A DNA stretch of 64,000 nt from JANSXG01 sp024743075. GTDB lineage: Bacteria > Planctomycetota > Phycisphaerae > Phycisphaerales > UBA1924. The translations under genes were made by a program, and so were the position numbers. The stretch lies in the NCBI GenBank assembly GCA_042140185.1, contig CP159477.1, positions 1,860,001 to 1,924,000 on the forward strand, read 5' to 3'. Under the pieces are notes generated by a model. It searched no databases and was not told the DNA's origin. It saw only the letters and a program-made list of their open reading frames with translations. How positions within the stretch are numbered: position 1 is the stretch's first letter; every line of letters begins with the position of its first letter. Below, piece after piece: positions 8,920 through 16,793 of the stretch.

Positions 8920-9888
8920 CTAGTCGCGCAGCGAAGACGCGGTGAAGGTTTTGCCCGTCGTTTCAGGGTCCCATGTCCAAGCCGGCCCACGACGACGCTC
9001 ATAGTCCGCCCAAAGCTCGAACCAGTACGCCCGGAACCGATGCTCGCCATAAGGCCGGTAGTGCTCCTCGACCCGCTCACGAAGGCGCTTGTCCTCGCCC
9101 TCCATGCCGAGGACCGAACGGGCATGGCGCATCGTCTCGGTGTCAACAGGCAAGTGCCCATACCGACCGAGCAGTTGCATGACGTTCGAAGCAGCGTACG
9201 GCCCGATGCCCGGCAGACCCAGCAACTGCTCGTACACCTCATCGTCCGGACGCGAGGAGTCCTCGAGACCGTCCACAGCAGACGCCCCACTCGCGAACAA
9301 CCGCCCGATCTCCACGATGCGCACATCTCGGTAACCGACCCCGCACCGGGCCCGGAGCGTACCCGGCTTGCGTCGCGCCAGTTGCGACGGCCGGGGAAAC
9401 GCCGGGTTCACGACCGTGCAGAGCCTCTCGTTCATCCGGATCGTGCTCGTCCACGCGACGTTGCAACTCGTCACCGTCTTGATGACATCTTCGAACAGCG
9501 TCGGGCTGCGGAACAGCCTCGCCCGACCAGAGCGTCGGAACTCCGGCGCGGATCGGTGGAAGGCCCGTACACCCTGATCTTCCAGGTTCAGCATCCGTCT
9601 GACCTGCGACCTCAGCGACGCCAGATCCGCCCGGTCCAGCCGCTGGTCGCAGCGCACGCGGACGGGGCTGCCGTTCGAACCCGCCGGCTGGTCGATCACC
9701 GCGCGGACGGTCAGCCACGCTCCCGGCTCGCCGACTTCGAACGTACGGCCGAGGCTTTCCGTCGCCGGGTCCCAACGGTTCGGCGCCAGAAGGAAGTAGC
9801 CGTACGAACAGACATCACGCCGGAACACGTAATCCGGCGGTACCGCGAATTTCAGTGTGGAACCCGACGCTCGCTCGCGCTCAGGCAC
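8920..9888 (-). CDS. HhH-GPD DNA glycosylase (AlkA/OGG-like superfamily)
   Basis: A base-excision repair glycosylase. The helix-hairpin-helix is GLPGIGPYAASNVMQLLG, followed by the GPD region HLPVDTETMRHARSV, whose Asp is the catalytic residue. The position where bifunctional OGG1-type enzymes carry a Lys before the GPD loop has no Lys here, so a monofunctional AlkA-like enzyme is more likely; the damaged base is unknown. The N-terminal ~90 residues resemble the beta-sheet domain of that group. The start is GTG at 9888, overlapping the stop of the upstream amidotransferase by 8 nt, which implies translational coupling. Confidence 0.82.
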   Translation of the reverse strand: MPERERASGSTLKFAVPPDYVFRRDVCSYGYFLLAPNRWDPATESLGRTFEVGEPGAWLTVRAVIDQPAGSNGSPVRVRCDQRLDRADLASLRSQVRRMLNLEDQGVRAFHRSAPEFRRSGRARLFRSPTLFEDVIKTVTSCNVAWTSTIRMNERLCTVVNPAFPRPSQLARRKPGTLRARCGVGYRDVRIVEIGRLFASGASAVDGLEDSSRPDDEVYEQLLGLPGIGPYAASNVMQLLGRYGHLPVDTETMRHARSVLGMEGEDKRLRERVEEHYRPYGEHRFRAYWFELWADYERRRGPAWTWDPETTGKTFTASSLRD

Positions 9889-10603
9889 GGATCTCGGTCC
9901 CGACCCGCGGGATCAGATACGTCGCGATGTTCACGCACAGCCGATCACCCAGCCTCGCGAACATCTCGTACTTCTTCTCAGCGTCTCGGGCGAACTCGTC
10001 GGTCGTCATGCCCGCGGCGTGGAGATCCGACCGCGCATCCGCGAGAAGCTCATTCATCATCGGTCGGTCGGCCTCGAAGTGGTACTGAAAGCCGTACGTC
10101 CGCATCCCCACACGGAACGCCTGGTTCTTGCACTGCGCCGACTTCGCCAGTTGCACGCCTCCCGGAGGCAACTCCGTGACCTCGTAGCGGTGCAGGGAAA
10201 ACTGAGGCGTTTTCCACGCGATGCCCGCAAGGATCGTGTCCGTGTGGGCGATCGGAAGCAGGTCAACATCAACGAAACCGGCCTCGCGGCTCGCCGATGT
10301 TTCGACCTTGCCCCCGAGCGCCTCAGCGACCAACTGAGCGCCGAGGCAGACACCGACAACCGGAAGCCCGCGTTCGTGTGCACCGCGAATGAACTCGCGT
10401 TCCTTCTCCAGCCAGGTGTGCTTGTCGTCCACGTTCGCCGCGCCGCCGAGCGAGATCACTCCGTCCACGTCATCGAAATCGGCCGGGACGCTGTCGCCCT
10501 GATCAAGACGGCGGGTGTCCAGTTTGAAGGCGTGGTCGCGAAGGGTCATCCCGAGGCGACCGGGCTTGTTCTTGGCATCGTGCTGAAAAACGATAATCGG
10601 CAT
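9881..10603 (-). CDS. Class I glutamine amidotransferase (GATase1) domain protein
   Basis: A stand-alone GATase1 of the GuaA-like type. The nucleophilic Cys is in PVVGVCLGAQLVAEALGG and the His-Glu pair in YGFQYHFEADRP, so the hydrolase triad is complete. ISLGGAANVDD is the oxyanion-side loop. It probably releases ammonia from glutamine or hydrolyses a gamma-glutamyl bond, but no synthetase domain is attached and the acceptor is unknown. TACACT lies 7 nt before the ATG and no ribosome binding site is seen. The last 8 nt overlap the start of the DNA glycosylase gene. Confidence 0.85.
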   Translation of the reverse strand: MPIIVFQHDAKNKPGRLGMTLRDHAFKLDTRRLDQGDSVPADFDDVDGVISLGGAANVDDKHTWLEKEREFIRGAHERGLPVVGVCLGAQLVAEALGGKVETSASREAGFVDVDLLPIAHTDTILAGIAWKTPQFSLHRYEVTELPPGGVQLAKSAQCKNQAFRVGMRTYGFQYHFEADRPMMNELLADARSDLHAAGMTTDEFARDAEKKYEMFARLGDRLCVNIATYLIPRVGTEIRA

Positions 10604-10610
10604 AGCGAGC

Positions 10611-10616
10611 AGTGTA
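10611..10616 (-). promoter_or_regulatory. -10 element of a probable leaderless promoter (GATase gene)
   Basis: TACACT is separated by 7 nt from the ATG at 10603. There is no Shine-Dalgarno sequence in between. Confidence 0.45.
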
Positions 10617-10628
10617 GCAGTCGACGAA

Positions 10629-11144
10629 TCAGCCGGCAGCCGCCCCGACCTCGGTCACTAGAACCGCGTCGAGGGCGTTCGCGAAGGCCTGCAACTCCGA
10701 CGCGTCTCGCGTCACCGGCAAGGCCAGGCGCCCACCGGCCTTCGCAACGATGAACAGGAACGACCGACCGTTCGCCAGCGCAACCTCGAAGCCAGCGATC
10801 CCCTCGCGCGGCCACTCGCGGCTCACGCTCCCAAGCGGCGCATCCGTCCAGAACCGGATCGTTTCCGCGCCTACCTCGATGTGATGGCTCCTGGTCGCGA
10901 GCACGAACGCGACCAGCGAAAGACCGAAGCCAATCAACCCGCTCACCACCGCCGCCACCGCCACGACCCAGCCCGGCACCGTTCCGCCCACGAACAACAC
11001 GAACGCCGGCCCCACGATCAGCCAAGGCAACGCGAGCGCCATCAGCAACACGGTCCGCGCCGGACCCGAAAACGCGGTCCGCTCAAGCGACACGACCACC
11101 ACATCGTCGATGCGATCGACCTTGACCCGATCCTCGTCCGTCAA
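10629..11144 (-). CDS. Hypothetical membrane protein with PH-like C-terminal part
   Basis: A 171-residue protein with two hydrophobic segments at roughly residues 30-52 and 57-82, flanked by an N-terminal strand-rich stretch and a C-terminal soluble part (HHIEVGAETIRFW to the end) that resembles the small PH-like tails of bacterial two-TM proteins. I cannot name a family. The start is TTG at 11144, giving a TTGA overlap with the stop of the upstream methyltransferase, so the two are probably translated as a pair. The C-terminal domain assignment is weak. Confidence 0.65.
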   Translation of the reverse strand: MTDEDRVKVDRIDDVVVVSLERTAFSGPARTVLLMALALPWLIVGPAFVLFVGGTVPGWVVAVAAVVSGLIGFGLSLVAFVLATRSHHIEVGAETIRFWTDAPLGSVSREWPREGIAGFEVALANGRSFLFIVAKAGGRLALPVTRDASELQAFANALDAVLVTEVGAAAG

Positions 11145-11818
11145 CCTCGCGTCCTCGCCCGTTCGGAGTGCATCATGGAGATCGTCGCGTCGTGCCCGTC
11201 AAAGTAGTCCTGACGAAATCGAACCCGCGGCGTCAACGCCAGCGCCCGATCCAACATCCAGGCCGGGTCGAACCGCTTCGCCGGCGCGGGATCGATCGGA
11301 TTCCGCTCGTGGTTCTTCGCCGAGAGGAAGTTGAAAACTACGCCCTCGCGAGCGTGCCGAAACGCGTCCTTGACCACGCCGAAGGCGTGTTCAGGGTCGA
11401 AGGTGTTCAGCGATCCTGAAAACACGGCAAGGTCAAACCCGTCGCTCTTCGCGAGCCGTTCGAAACACCCGGTTTCAGAGGCAAAGTCCACGGTCTCGAA
11501 GCGCGCCTCGGGCAGTCCTCGCTCCGCGCCGGCCTTCGCCATGTCCCCCATCGCCTCGAGCCCGATGTACCGCCCGTACGAGATGCCCCGGTCCTCACAG
11601 AACGCCGCGAGGTCGCCGAGCCCGCAGCCCGCGTCCACGATCACCCGCCCGGTCAGATCCGCCATCTCCGCGATCACTGCGAACCGACCGACCTGTTTCT
11701 CCTTGCTCGCCCAGAGCGTCGCCTCGAACGACGCACCGTGCGTACGCACCGCGTCCGCATACGGTGCGAGATACGCAGGGGAGGCATCAGAACGTTGTTC
11801 ATCGGGGGCGGCAGACAT
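11141..11818 (-). CDS. Class I SAM-dependent methyltransferase
   Basis: A 225-residue Rossmann methyltransferase. Motif I is VIVDAGCGLGDLAAFCEDRG, followed by an acidic strand end at YIGLEAMGDMAK and motif IV-like DLAVFSGSLNTFD. The substrate is not evident; the region after motif IV (VVFNFLSAKNHER) is typical of small-molecule or lipid enzymes of unknown target. TACCAT lies 6 nt before the ATG at 11818 with no ribosome binding site. It is divergent from ispD across 58 nt, and both promoters have the same architecture. It heads a two-gene unit with the membrane protein downstream. Confidence 0.82.
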   Translation of the reverse strand: MSAAPDEQRSDASPAYLAPYADAVRTHGASFEATLWASKEKQVGRFAVIAEMADLTGRVIVDAGCGLGDLAAFCEDRGISYGRYIGLEAMGDMAKAGAERGLPEARFETVDFASETGCFERLAKSDGFDLAVFSGSLNTFDPEHAFGVVKDAFRHAREGVVFNFLSAKNHERNPIDPAPAKRFDPAWMLDRALALTPRVRFRQDYFDGHDATISMMHSERARTRG

Positions 11819-11824
11819 CGCCCG

Positions 11825-11830
11825 ATGGTA
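11825..11830 (-). promoter_or_regulatory. -10 element of a probable leaderless promoter (methyltransferase)
   Basis: TACCAT followed by 6 nt and the ATG at 11818. It faces the ispD promoter in the same 58-nt gap. Confidence 0.45.
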
Positions 11831-11864
11831 GCCGCAGCACGCCGAACCGGTCGGCGCGATCCCC

Positions 11865-11870
11865 TATCAT
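11865..11870 (+). promoter_or_regulatory. -10 element of a probable leaderless promoter (ispD)
   Basis: TATCAT is followed by 6 nt (CCGTCC) and the ispD ATG at 11877. No Shine-Dalgarno sequence fits. Confidence 0.5.
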
Positions 11871-11876
11871 CCGTCC

Positions 11877-12677
11877 ATGAGCGTCAGCGTCATCATCCCG
11901 GCCGCCGGAGCATCCACCCGCTTCGGCCAGCAGAACAAACTCGATCAGGACCTCGGCGGACGCTCCGTCCTCCAGCGTACGGTCGAGCTCTTCGCCAATC
12001 ACCCCCGCGTTGACCAGATCGTCGTCGCCGGCCCAAACCACGAGCCCGGCGCGTTCGAAGACTTCAAGCTCCGCTACTCAGACCGGCTCGGCCTGCTCGG
12101 CTGTGTCGTGTGCCCCGGCGGCACCGAGCACCGCTGGCAAACCGTCAAAGCCGCCCTCGCCGAGGTTCCGGGCTCCGCCACGGTCATCGCCGTCCACGAC
12201 GCGGCCCGCCCCTGCACGCCCACCGCGCTCATCGATCGCCTCTTCGCCGCCGTCATCGACCACCACCACCCCGCGGTCATCCCCGGTGCCTCGCTCACCG
12301 ATACCATCAAGGAAGTCTCCGCCGAAACCGCCGCGGAAACGCCCGACGACCCGCTCGACGCCATCCTCGGCTCATCCGGCAAGGCCGACCTCGACGCCCG
12401 CGCCGTCGAGCGCACCCTCGACCGCTCCCGCTTGGTCGCCGTCCAAACGCCCCAGGTCTTCCGCGCCGAATTGCTCCGCCGGGCCTACGACCAGCCCGAC
12501 CTGTCCAGCACTGACGATTCAGGCCTCGTCGAACGCCTCGGCGAGCCGGTCCTCGTCCTCGAAGCCGATCCCTCGAACATCAAGATCACCCACCCGCGCG
12601 ACCTCGATCTCGCCCGTCTCGTGCTCGGGCTCAAACAGGCGGAAGACGCCCGGCGAGCCGCCCACCAGCGATTCTGA
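11877..12677 (+). CDS. ispD: 2-C-methyl-D-erythritol 4-phosphate cytidylyltransferase
   Basis: Third enzyme of the MEP isoprenoid pathway; joins CTP and MEP to give CDP-methylerythritol. The nucleotide loop is IIPAAGASTRFGQQNK, with VAVQTPQVFR and VIAVHDAARPCTP as family signatures and KITHPRDLDLA near the end. At 266 residues it is slightly longer than the usual ~230; the extra length sits in an insert around residues 140-185 (SAETAAETPDDPLD and on), between the AARP and TPQ motifs. A TATCAT box 6 nt ahead of the ATG supports the start. No ispF is fused or adjacent. Confidence 0.93.
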   Translation: MSVSVIIPAAGASTRFGQQNKLDQDLGGRSVLQRTVELFANHPRVDQIVVAGPNHEPGAFEDFKLRYSDRLGLLGCVVCPGGTEHRWQTVKAALAEVPGSATVIAVHDAARPCTPTALIDRLFAAVIDHHHPAVIPGASLTDTIKEVSAETAAETPDDPLDAILGSSGKADLDARAVERTLDRSRLVAVQTPQVFRAELLRRAYDQPDLSSTDDSGLVERLGEPVLVLEADPSNIKITHPRDLDLARLVLGLKQAEDARRAAHQRF

Positions 12678-12743
12678 GCGGACCCACCGACCCGGCTACA
12701 ATCGCGCGACTCCCTCTCGACCCCGAAACCAGGACCGATTCTC

Positions 12744-13766
12744 ATGGACAAGCACCGCCTCGGCGCCTCCAACCTGTATGTCTCCGCCCTCGGACTCGGC
12801 TGCATGGGCATGTCCGACTTCTACGGCGAGCCCGACGATCTCGAATCAATGGCCACCATCGACGAGGCAATTGACCGCGGCGTCAATTTCTTCGACACCG
12901 CCGATGTCTACGGCCTGGGTGCCAACGAACAGCTCCTCGCCGACGGCCTCACCGCCGTCGAACGAGAGGACATCGTCATCGCCACGAAGTTCGGCCTCGT
13001 CCGCTCCGCCGACGGCGACTGGCTCGGCGTCGACGGCTCGCCCCAGTACTGCAAGCGCCAGTGCGAAGAATCGCTCCACCGCCTGAGCACCGACTACATC
13101 GACCTCTACTACCTGCACCGCGTCGACCCCGACACCCCCATCGAGGACACCGTCGGCGCGATGGCCCGCCTCGTCGAGCAGGGTAAGGTCAAGGCCATCG
13201 GCCTCAGCGAGGCGTCCGCCGACACCATCCGTCGCGCCCACGCCGTGCACCCCATCAGCGCCGTCCAGAGCGAATACTCCCTCTGGACCCGCGACATGGA
13301 GCAGGAGGTCATCCCCACCTGCGCCGAACTCGGAATCACCTTCGTCCCCTACTCGCCCCTCGGCCGCGGCATGCTCACCGGCTCGCTCACCTCCGCCGAC
13401 CAGTTCCCCGAGAACGACTACCGGCGCAAGACCCCTCGCTTCCAGGATGAAAACTTCGACGCCAACCGGCGCATCGCCGAGCAAGTCGTCGACCTTGCCC
13501 GGTCCAAGGGCTGCACCCCCGCCCAACTCGCCCTCGCATGGGTACTCCACCAGAACGAGAAGTTCGGCGAAGGAGCCGCCGACGGCTTCGCCATCGTGCC
13601 CATCCCCGGCACCAAGAAGCGTCGCCACCTCATCGATAATGTCGGCGCTCTCGAAGTCGAACTTACCGACGTCGACCTCAGCACCATCGAGTCGGCCTTC
13701 CCCGTCGACTCCCCCGCCTCCGGGACGCGCTACCCGGAGTTCCGCATGGGAGAACTCAATCGATGA
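12744..13766 (+). CDS. Aldo/keto reductase
   Basis: A 340-residue NADPH-dependent aldo/keto reductase of the YakC/auxin-induced-protein group. The catalytic tetrad is visible: Asp and Tyr in FFDTADVYGLG, Lys in IATKFGLV and His in YYLHRVDPDTP. The N-terminus GASNLYVSALGLGCMGMSD and the C-terminal IVPIPGTKKRRHL (cofactor phosphate binding) are typical. The substrate is unknown. A TACAAT at 12697-12702 could serve as a -10 with a ~35-nt leader. The stop overlaps the next gene's ATG (ATGA), so the two are coupled. Confidence 0.9.
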   Translation: MDKHRLGASNLYVSALGLGCMGMSDFYGEPDDLESMATIDEAIDRGVNFFDTADVYGLGANEQLLADGLTAVEREDIVIATKFGLVRSADGDWLGVDGSPQYCKRQCEESLHRLSTDYIDLYYLHRVDPDTPIEDTVGAMARLVEQGKVKAIGLSEASADTIRRAHAVHPISAVQSEYSLWTRDMEQEVIPTCAELGITFVPYSPLGRGMLTGSLTSADQFPENDYRRKTPRFQDENFDANRRIAEQVVDLARSKGCTPAQLALAWVLHQNEKFGEGAADGFAIVPIPGTKKRRHLIDNVGALEVELTDVDLSTIESAFPVDSPASGTRYPEFRMGELNR

Positions 13767-14167
13767 TCCGCCGAGCCCTCCCCGTCGCGACCGTGCTCGC
13801 CTGCGCGATCACGCTGACCGGCTGCGCGTCGAACAGCGTCGGCACCCTCCCGCCGCGCCCGGCCCTGATCAACCACCCGGTCTTCTTCACCCTGAAAGAC
13901 CCGAGCCAGGCCGACGAGCTCATCGCCGACTGCAACCAGCGACTCGCCAGGATCCCCGGCATCGTCAGTTACTACTGCGGCCGCCACTTCGAGACCGGAC
14001 GCGACACCGTCGACGGCAACTACACCGTCGGCCTCTTCGTCGGCTTCGACTCCGCCGAGGACTATGAGGCGTACGTCGTCCATCCCGAGCACGTCGCGCT
14101 GGTCCAGAAATGGCGCCCACGCGCTGACGCCCTTCGCGTCCACGACATCCTCGACGAGAGCCGCTAA
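13763..14167 (+). CDS. Lipoprotein with stress-responsive A/B-barrel (Dabb) domain
   Basis: A 134-residue protein with a signal peptide and lipobox LTGC (Cys near residue 21), so it should be a membrane-anchored lipoprotein. After a short linker, the rest (NHPVFFTLKDPSQ to HPEHVALVQKW) matches the Dabb ferredoxin-like barrel, usually a dimeric domain of cytoplasmic proteins; export of a Dabb domain is less common. It overlaps the aldo/keto reductase stop by 4 nt and ends just before a strong terminator. Function is unknown. Confidence 0.78.
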   Translation: MIRRALPVATVLACAITLTGCASNSVGTLPPRPALINHPVFFTLKDPSQADELIADCNQRLARIPGIVSYYCGRHFETGRDTVDGNYTVGLFVGFDSAEDYEAYVVHPEHVALVQKWRPRADALRVHDILDESR

Positions 14168-14192
14168 GCCGAACGCTCACCACGCGCACGAA

Positions 14193-14218
14193 AAAGCCGG
14201 GCAAATACGCCCGGCTTT
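14193..14218 (+). terminator. Bidirectional rho-independent terminator
   Basis: A perfect 10-bp stem (AAAGCCGGGC / GCCCGGCTTT) with a 6-nt loop lies between two convergent genes. The plus strand continues TTTCTTCTT and the minus strand reads TTTTT after the stem, so it can serve both the lipoprotein gene and mscS. Confidence 0.85.
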
Positions 14219-14237
14219 CTTCTTGCAACCAATGTGC

Positions 14238-15167
14238 TCAGTCGACCTTGTCGAGGTGCACATCCATCTGCGGGAACGGGATACCGATCTTCGCGTCGTC
14301 CAGGTGCTTCTTCGTCAGTCGAGTCAGTTCATCCTTCGCCGGCCAGAAGTCCGCGGCGTTCACCCACGCCCGAACCGACCAGCCGATCGACGAATCGCCG
14401 AGCTCCTGCAGCACGATCGCCACATCCTTGTCCGCGAGTTTCTGAGGCAAAGCTTCCGCCGCCCTCGTCAGCACCGCACGCACCTCGTCGAGGTCCGCGC
14501 CGTAATCTGTGCCGACCGCCACATCCACGCGACGCGTCTCGTGGAAGCTCACGTTCTCGATCGTCGAGCCAAAGACCTCGCCGTTGGGCACGATCAGGCG
14601 CCGGTTGTCCGGCGTGTCCAGAATCGTCGCGAACAACTGGATCTCCTTCACCGTCCCCGCCGTACCCGCGGCGTTGATGTAATCGCCGACTTTGAACGGA
14701 CGGAAGATCAGGAGCATCACGCCGGAAGCGAAATTGCCCAAGCTCCCCTGCAGCGCCAGACCAATCGCCAGACCGGCCGCGGCGATCAGTGCCGCGAAGC
14801 TCGCCGTCGGAATCCCGAGAATCCCGATCGCCGTAATGACGCCGAGCGCGAGGATCGCCCAACGCGCCATGTTCGAGAAGAACAGCGACAGCGTGGTGTC
14901 CAATCTCTTCGACTTCTCGCCGCGGTTACGGATCCGCGCCGCGACCCAACCGGCGACGATCCACGCGATCACCAGAATCAGCACGACCTGGCCGATGGCC
15001 CACGCCAGATCAACGGCGAATGCCGTCAAAGCCTCCGGGTCAGTCCAGTCCGTCGGAATCTCGACGCCCTGATCGCCCGCGGTTGTGGTCGCATCCGCCC
15101 CGTTCGCCGCGTCTTGCGCAGCGTCATTCGCCGTCGACTCCGCGTCCTGATTTTCTTGCCAAAACAT
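14238..15167 (-). CDS. mscS: Small-conductance mechanosensitive channel (MscS family)
   Basis: A 309-residue inner-membrane channel that opens under membrane tension. The pore helix region is ALIAAAGLAIGLALQGSLGN followed by FASGVMLLIFRPFKVGDYI, the classic Gly/Ala-packed TM3 and start of the beta domain. NGEVFGSTIENVSF is the family signature at the vestibule. Two further membrane helices precede it, after an acidic, Ala-rich N-terminus (first ~45 residues) that is unusual. AGGAGG lies 7 nt before the ATG. An upstream TATGGT at 15216-15221 with a TGTG extension may be its -10. Confidence 0.92.
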   Translation of the reverse strand: MFWQENQDAESTANDAAQDAANGADATTTAGDQGVEIPTDWTDPEALTAFAVDLAWAIGQVVLILVIAWIVAGWVAARIRNRGEKSKRLDTTLSLFFSNMARWAILALGVITAIGILGIPTASFAALIAAAGLAIGLALQGSLGNFASGVMLLIFRPFKVGDYINAAGTAGTVKEIQLFATILDTPDNRRLIVPNGEVFGSTIENVSFHETRRVDVAVGTDYGADLDEVRAVLTRAAEALPQKLADKDVAIVLQELGDSSIGWSVRAWVNAADFWPAKDELTRLTKKHLDDAKIGIPFPQMDVHLDKVD

Positions 15168-15298
15168 GATCGGTCCTCCTGAAATGCGCGAGTTGCCCCC
15201 GCTGGGTCAGGACAGACCATACCACATTCTGAACCGGGAGTTCCACCCAACGTCCACGCAGACAAGGACTTAGCGATTTTTGCTGGCCCGATCCCGCC

Positions 15299-16348
15299 TC
15301 AGTCCGTCGGGATGTCATCGCTGGTGACGATCTCGCGGAACCGCTCGCGCAGCTTCTTCGTGACCTCGCCCTCGCCGTCGGACACCTGCGTGTAGGTGTA
15401 CGCGCTCGGGCCTTCGCCCGATCCGGTCTTCTGGCCGACCTGCGTCACCGCGATGATCTCCGCCGCCGAGCCGGTCAGGAAGATCTCGTCCGCGCCCAGC
15501 ACGTCCTCAAGCTTCAGCTTCTTCTCGGTCAGCTTCAGGCCGCAATCCGGCACCAGACGGTCGATCACGAACTGGCGCGTGATGCCGTCGAGCATGCCGA
15601 CCGGCACCGGGCTCGTGAACAGTTCGCCGTTCTTGATGATGAACAGGTTGTCGCCCGTGCACTCGCCGACATACCCGTCAGTCGAGAGCATGATCGCCTC
15701 GAGCACCGTCTCGGTGATCGGCGCGTTCTCCGGCGTCGCGTCCATCGCCTCGACCTTCGCGAGGATGTTGTTCAGGTAGTTCAGACTCTTCAGGCGCGGA
15801 TCGAGACACGCCGTGGGCGTCCGCGGCCGCTGCGCCACGATCACCTTCATCCCGTGCTCGTACAGCTCCGGCGGGTACAGCGAGATCGTGTCCGCGATGC
15901 ACACCACCGCCGGACGCTGGCACTGGAACGGGTTCAGCCCCAGCGTGCCCGCGCCGCGGCTGAAGATCAGGCGGATGTACCCCTCCTTGATCCCGTTCGC
16001 CTCGACGCACCGCTCCATGATCCGGCGCATCTCGTCTTTCGAGTACGGGAACCCCGTCCCGCGCCGACCGAGCTTGTCACCCATGCCGCCGCCCTGGCGG
16101 AACATGTGGATCGCCTCGGCGTTGCGGTAGATCCGGTCCAGGTGGGCCTGGCACTTGAAGATCACGCCGTTGTAGACCCGGATGCCCTCGAACACCCCGT
16201 CCCCGTACAGGTAGCCGTGGTCGAACACGCTGACCTTTGCCTCGGACTGCGGCAGCAGCTCCCCATCTATCCAGACCATTCGTTCTTTCCCCGGCGAAGC
16301 GGGGACGGCGGGCTGGCTGACGGGCTGCTGAGACGAGACAGAGGTCAT
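15299..16348 (-). CDS. ilvE: Branched-chain amino acid aminotransferase (class IV)
   Basis: PLP transaminase for Leu, Ile and Val. The fold-type IV features are FDHGYLYGDGVFEGIRVY, the pyridoxal Lys in RLKSLNYLNNILAKVEA, and GECTGDNLFIIKNGEL then DEIFLTGSAAEIIAV. The true start is ATG 16348, with GGAG 6 nt upstream; the open frame continues far upstream but that part has no homology-like content. The 349-residue protein is longer than usual class IV enzymes (~300), mainly from an insert after IHMFRQ (GGGMGDKLGRRGTGF) and a 20-residue head. D-amino acid or ADC-lyase activity is less likely given the length and motifs. Confidence 0.88.
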   Translation of the reverse strand: MTSVSSQQPVSQPAVPASPGKERMVWIDGELLPQSEAKVSVFDHGYLYGDGVFEGIRVYNGVIFKCQAHLDRIYRNAEAIHMFRQGGGMGDKLGRRGTGFPYSKDEMRRIMERCVEANGIKEGYIRLIFSRGAGTLGLNPFQCQRPAVVCIADTISLYPPELYEHGMKVIVAQRPRTPTACLDPRLKSLNYLNNILAKVEAMDATPENAPITETVLEAIMLSTDGYVGECTGDNLFIIKNGELFTSPVPVGMLDGITRQFVIDRLVPDCGLKLTEKKLKLEDVLGADEIFLTGSAAEIIAVTQVGQKTGSGEGPSAYTYTQVSDGEGEVTKKLRERFREIVTSDDIPTD

Positions 16349-16386
16349 CGAATGCTCCTTCGTTCGTGGCTTCTGTGAACAGATCG

Positions 16387-16419
16387 GGGCCCGCGAGAGG
16401 AGCGGACCGGTGCGGGCCC
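16387..16419 (-). promoter_or_regulatory. Leader hairpin of ilvE
   Basis: A perfect 8-bp stem (GGGCCCGC / GCGGGCCC) with a 17-nt loop lies at the very 5' end of the predicted ilvE leader, about 40 nt before the start codon. It lacks a U-run, so it is not an intrinsic terminator; it may stabilise the leader or bind a regulator. Confidence 0.4.
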
Positions 16420-16425
16420 AGTATA
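16420..16425 (-). promoter_or_regulatory. -10 element of the ilvE promoter
   Basis: TATACT on the minus strand, about 70 nt before the ilvE ATG, is the closest match to a sigma-70 -10 in this area. The -35 is not clear. Confidence 0.45.
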
Positions 16426-16793
16426 TCCGGACCGGGTTGAGCCCACCCCGGACGGGCCAATTCCCCCCTATCCGCGTGGGCGAACGAGGCCAGACACTTC
16501 CGGGTGCCATGGCCGCCCTCCTCAGGCGGCTATGCGAACCCCTCCCGGCGCACACGATTCCAGACTTGGCGAAGCAACCTGGGTGCCGTGGTCTGAGCGA
16601 AGCGAAGGCCCCGCGATGCGCAAGTCCGCCCCGGCGCGCGCCGAGCGGGCTCGCCCGCACGTTCATTTTCAAACTTTCTCAGAAAATTTTTCGCCTGTAC
16701 TGCCTGCGGATTCTCGCGACGCCTTTTCGCATCACCACCTCCTGCGCGCGCCGTCCGGGCCTGTCCTCGCCTTCTTACGAGAGGACAGTCCAC

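Larger units (their letters stand above)
16349..16793 (+). other. 445-nt gene-free divergent interval
   Basis: Holds the ilvE leader and promoter (16387-16425). The rest has no convincing coding pattern. An AT-rich patch near 16670-16705 could be part of the promoter for the plus-strand gene at 16794, but I cannot place hexamers with confidence. Confidence 0.5.
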
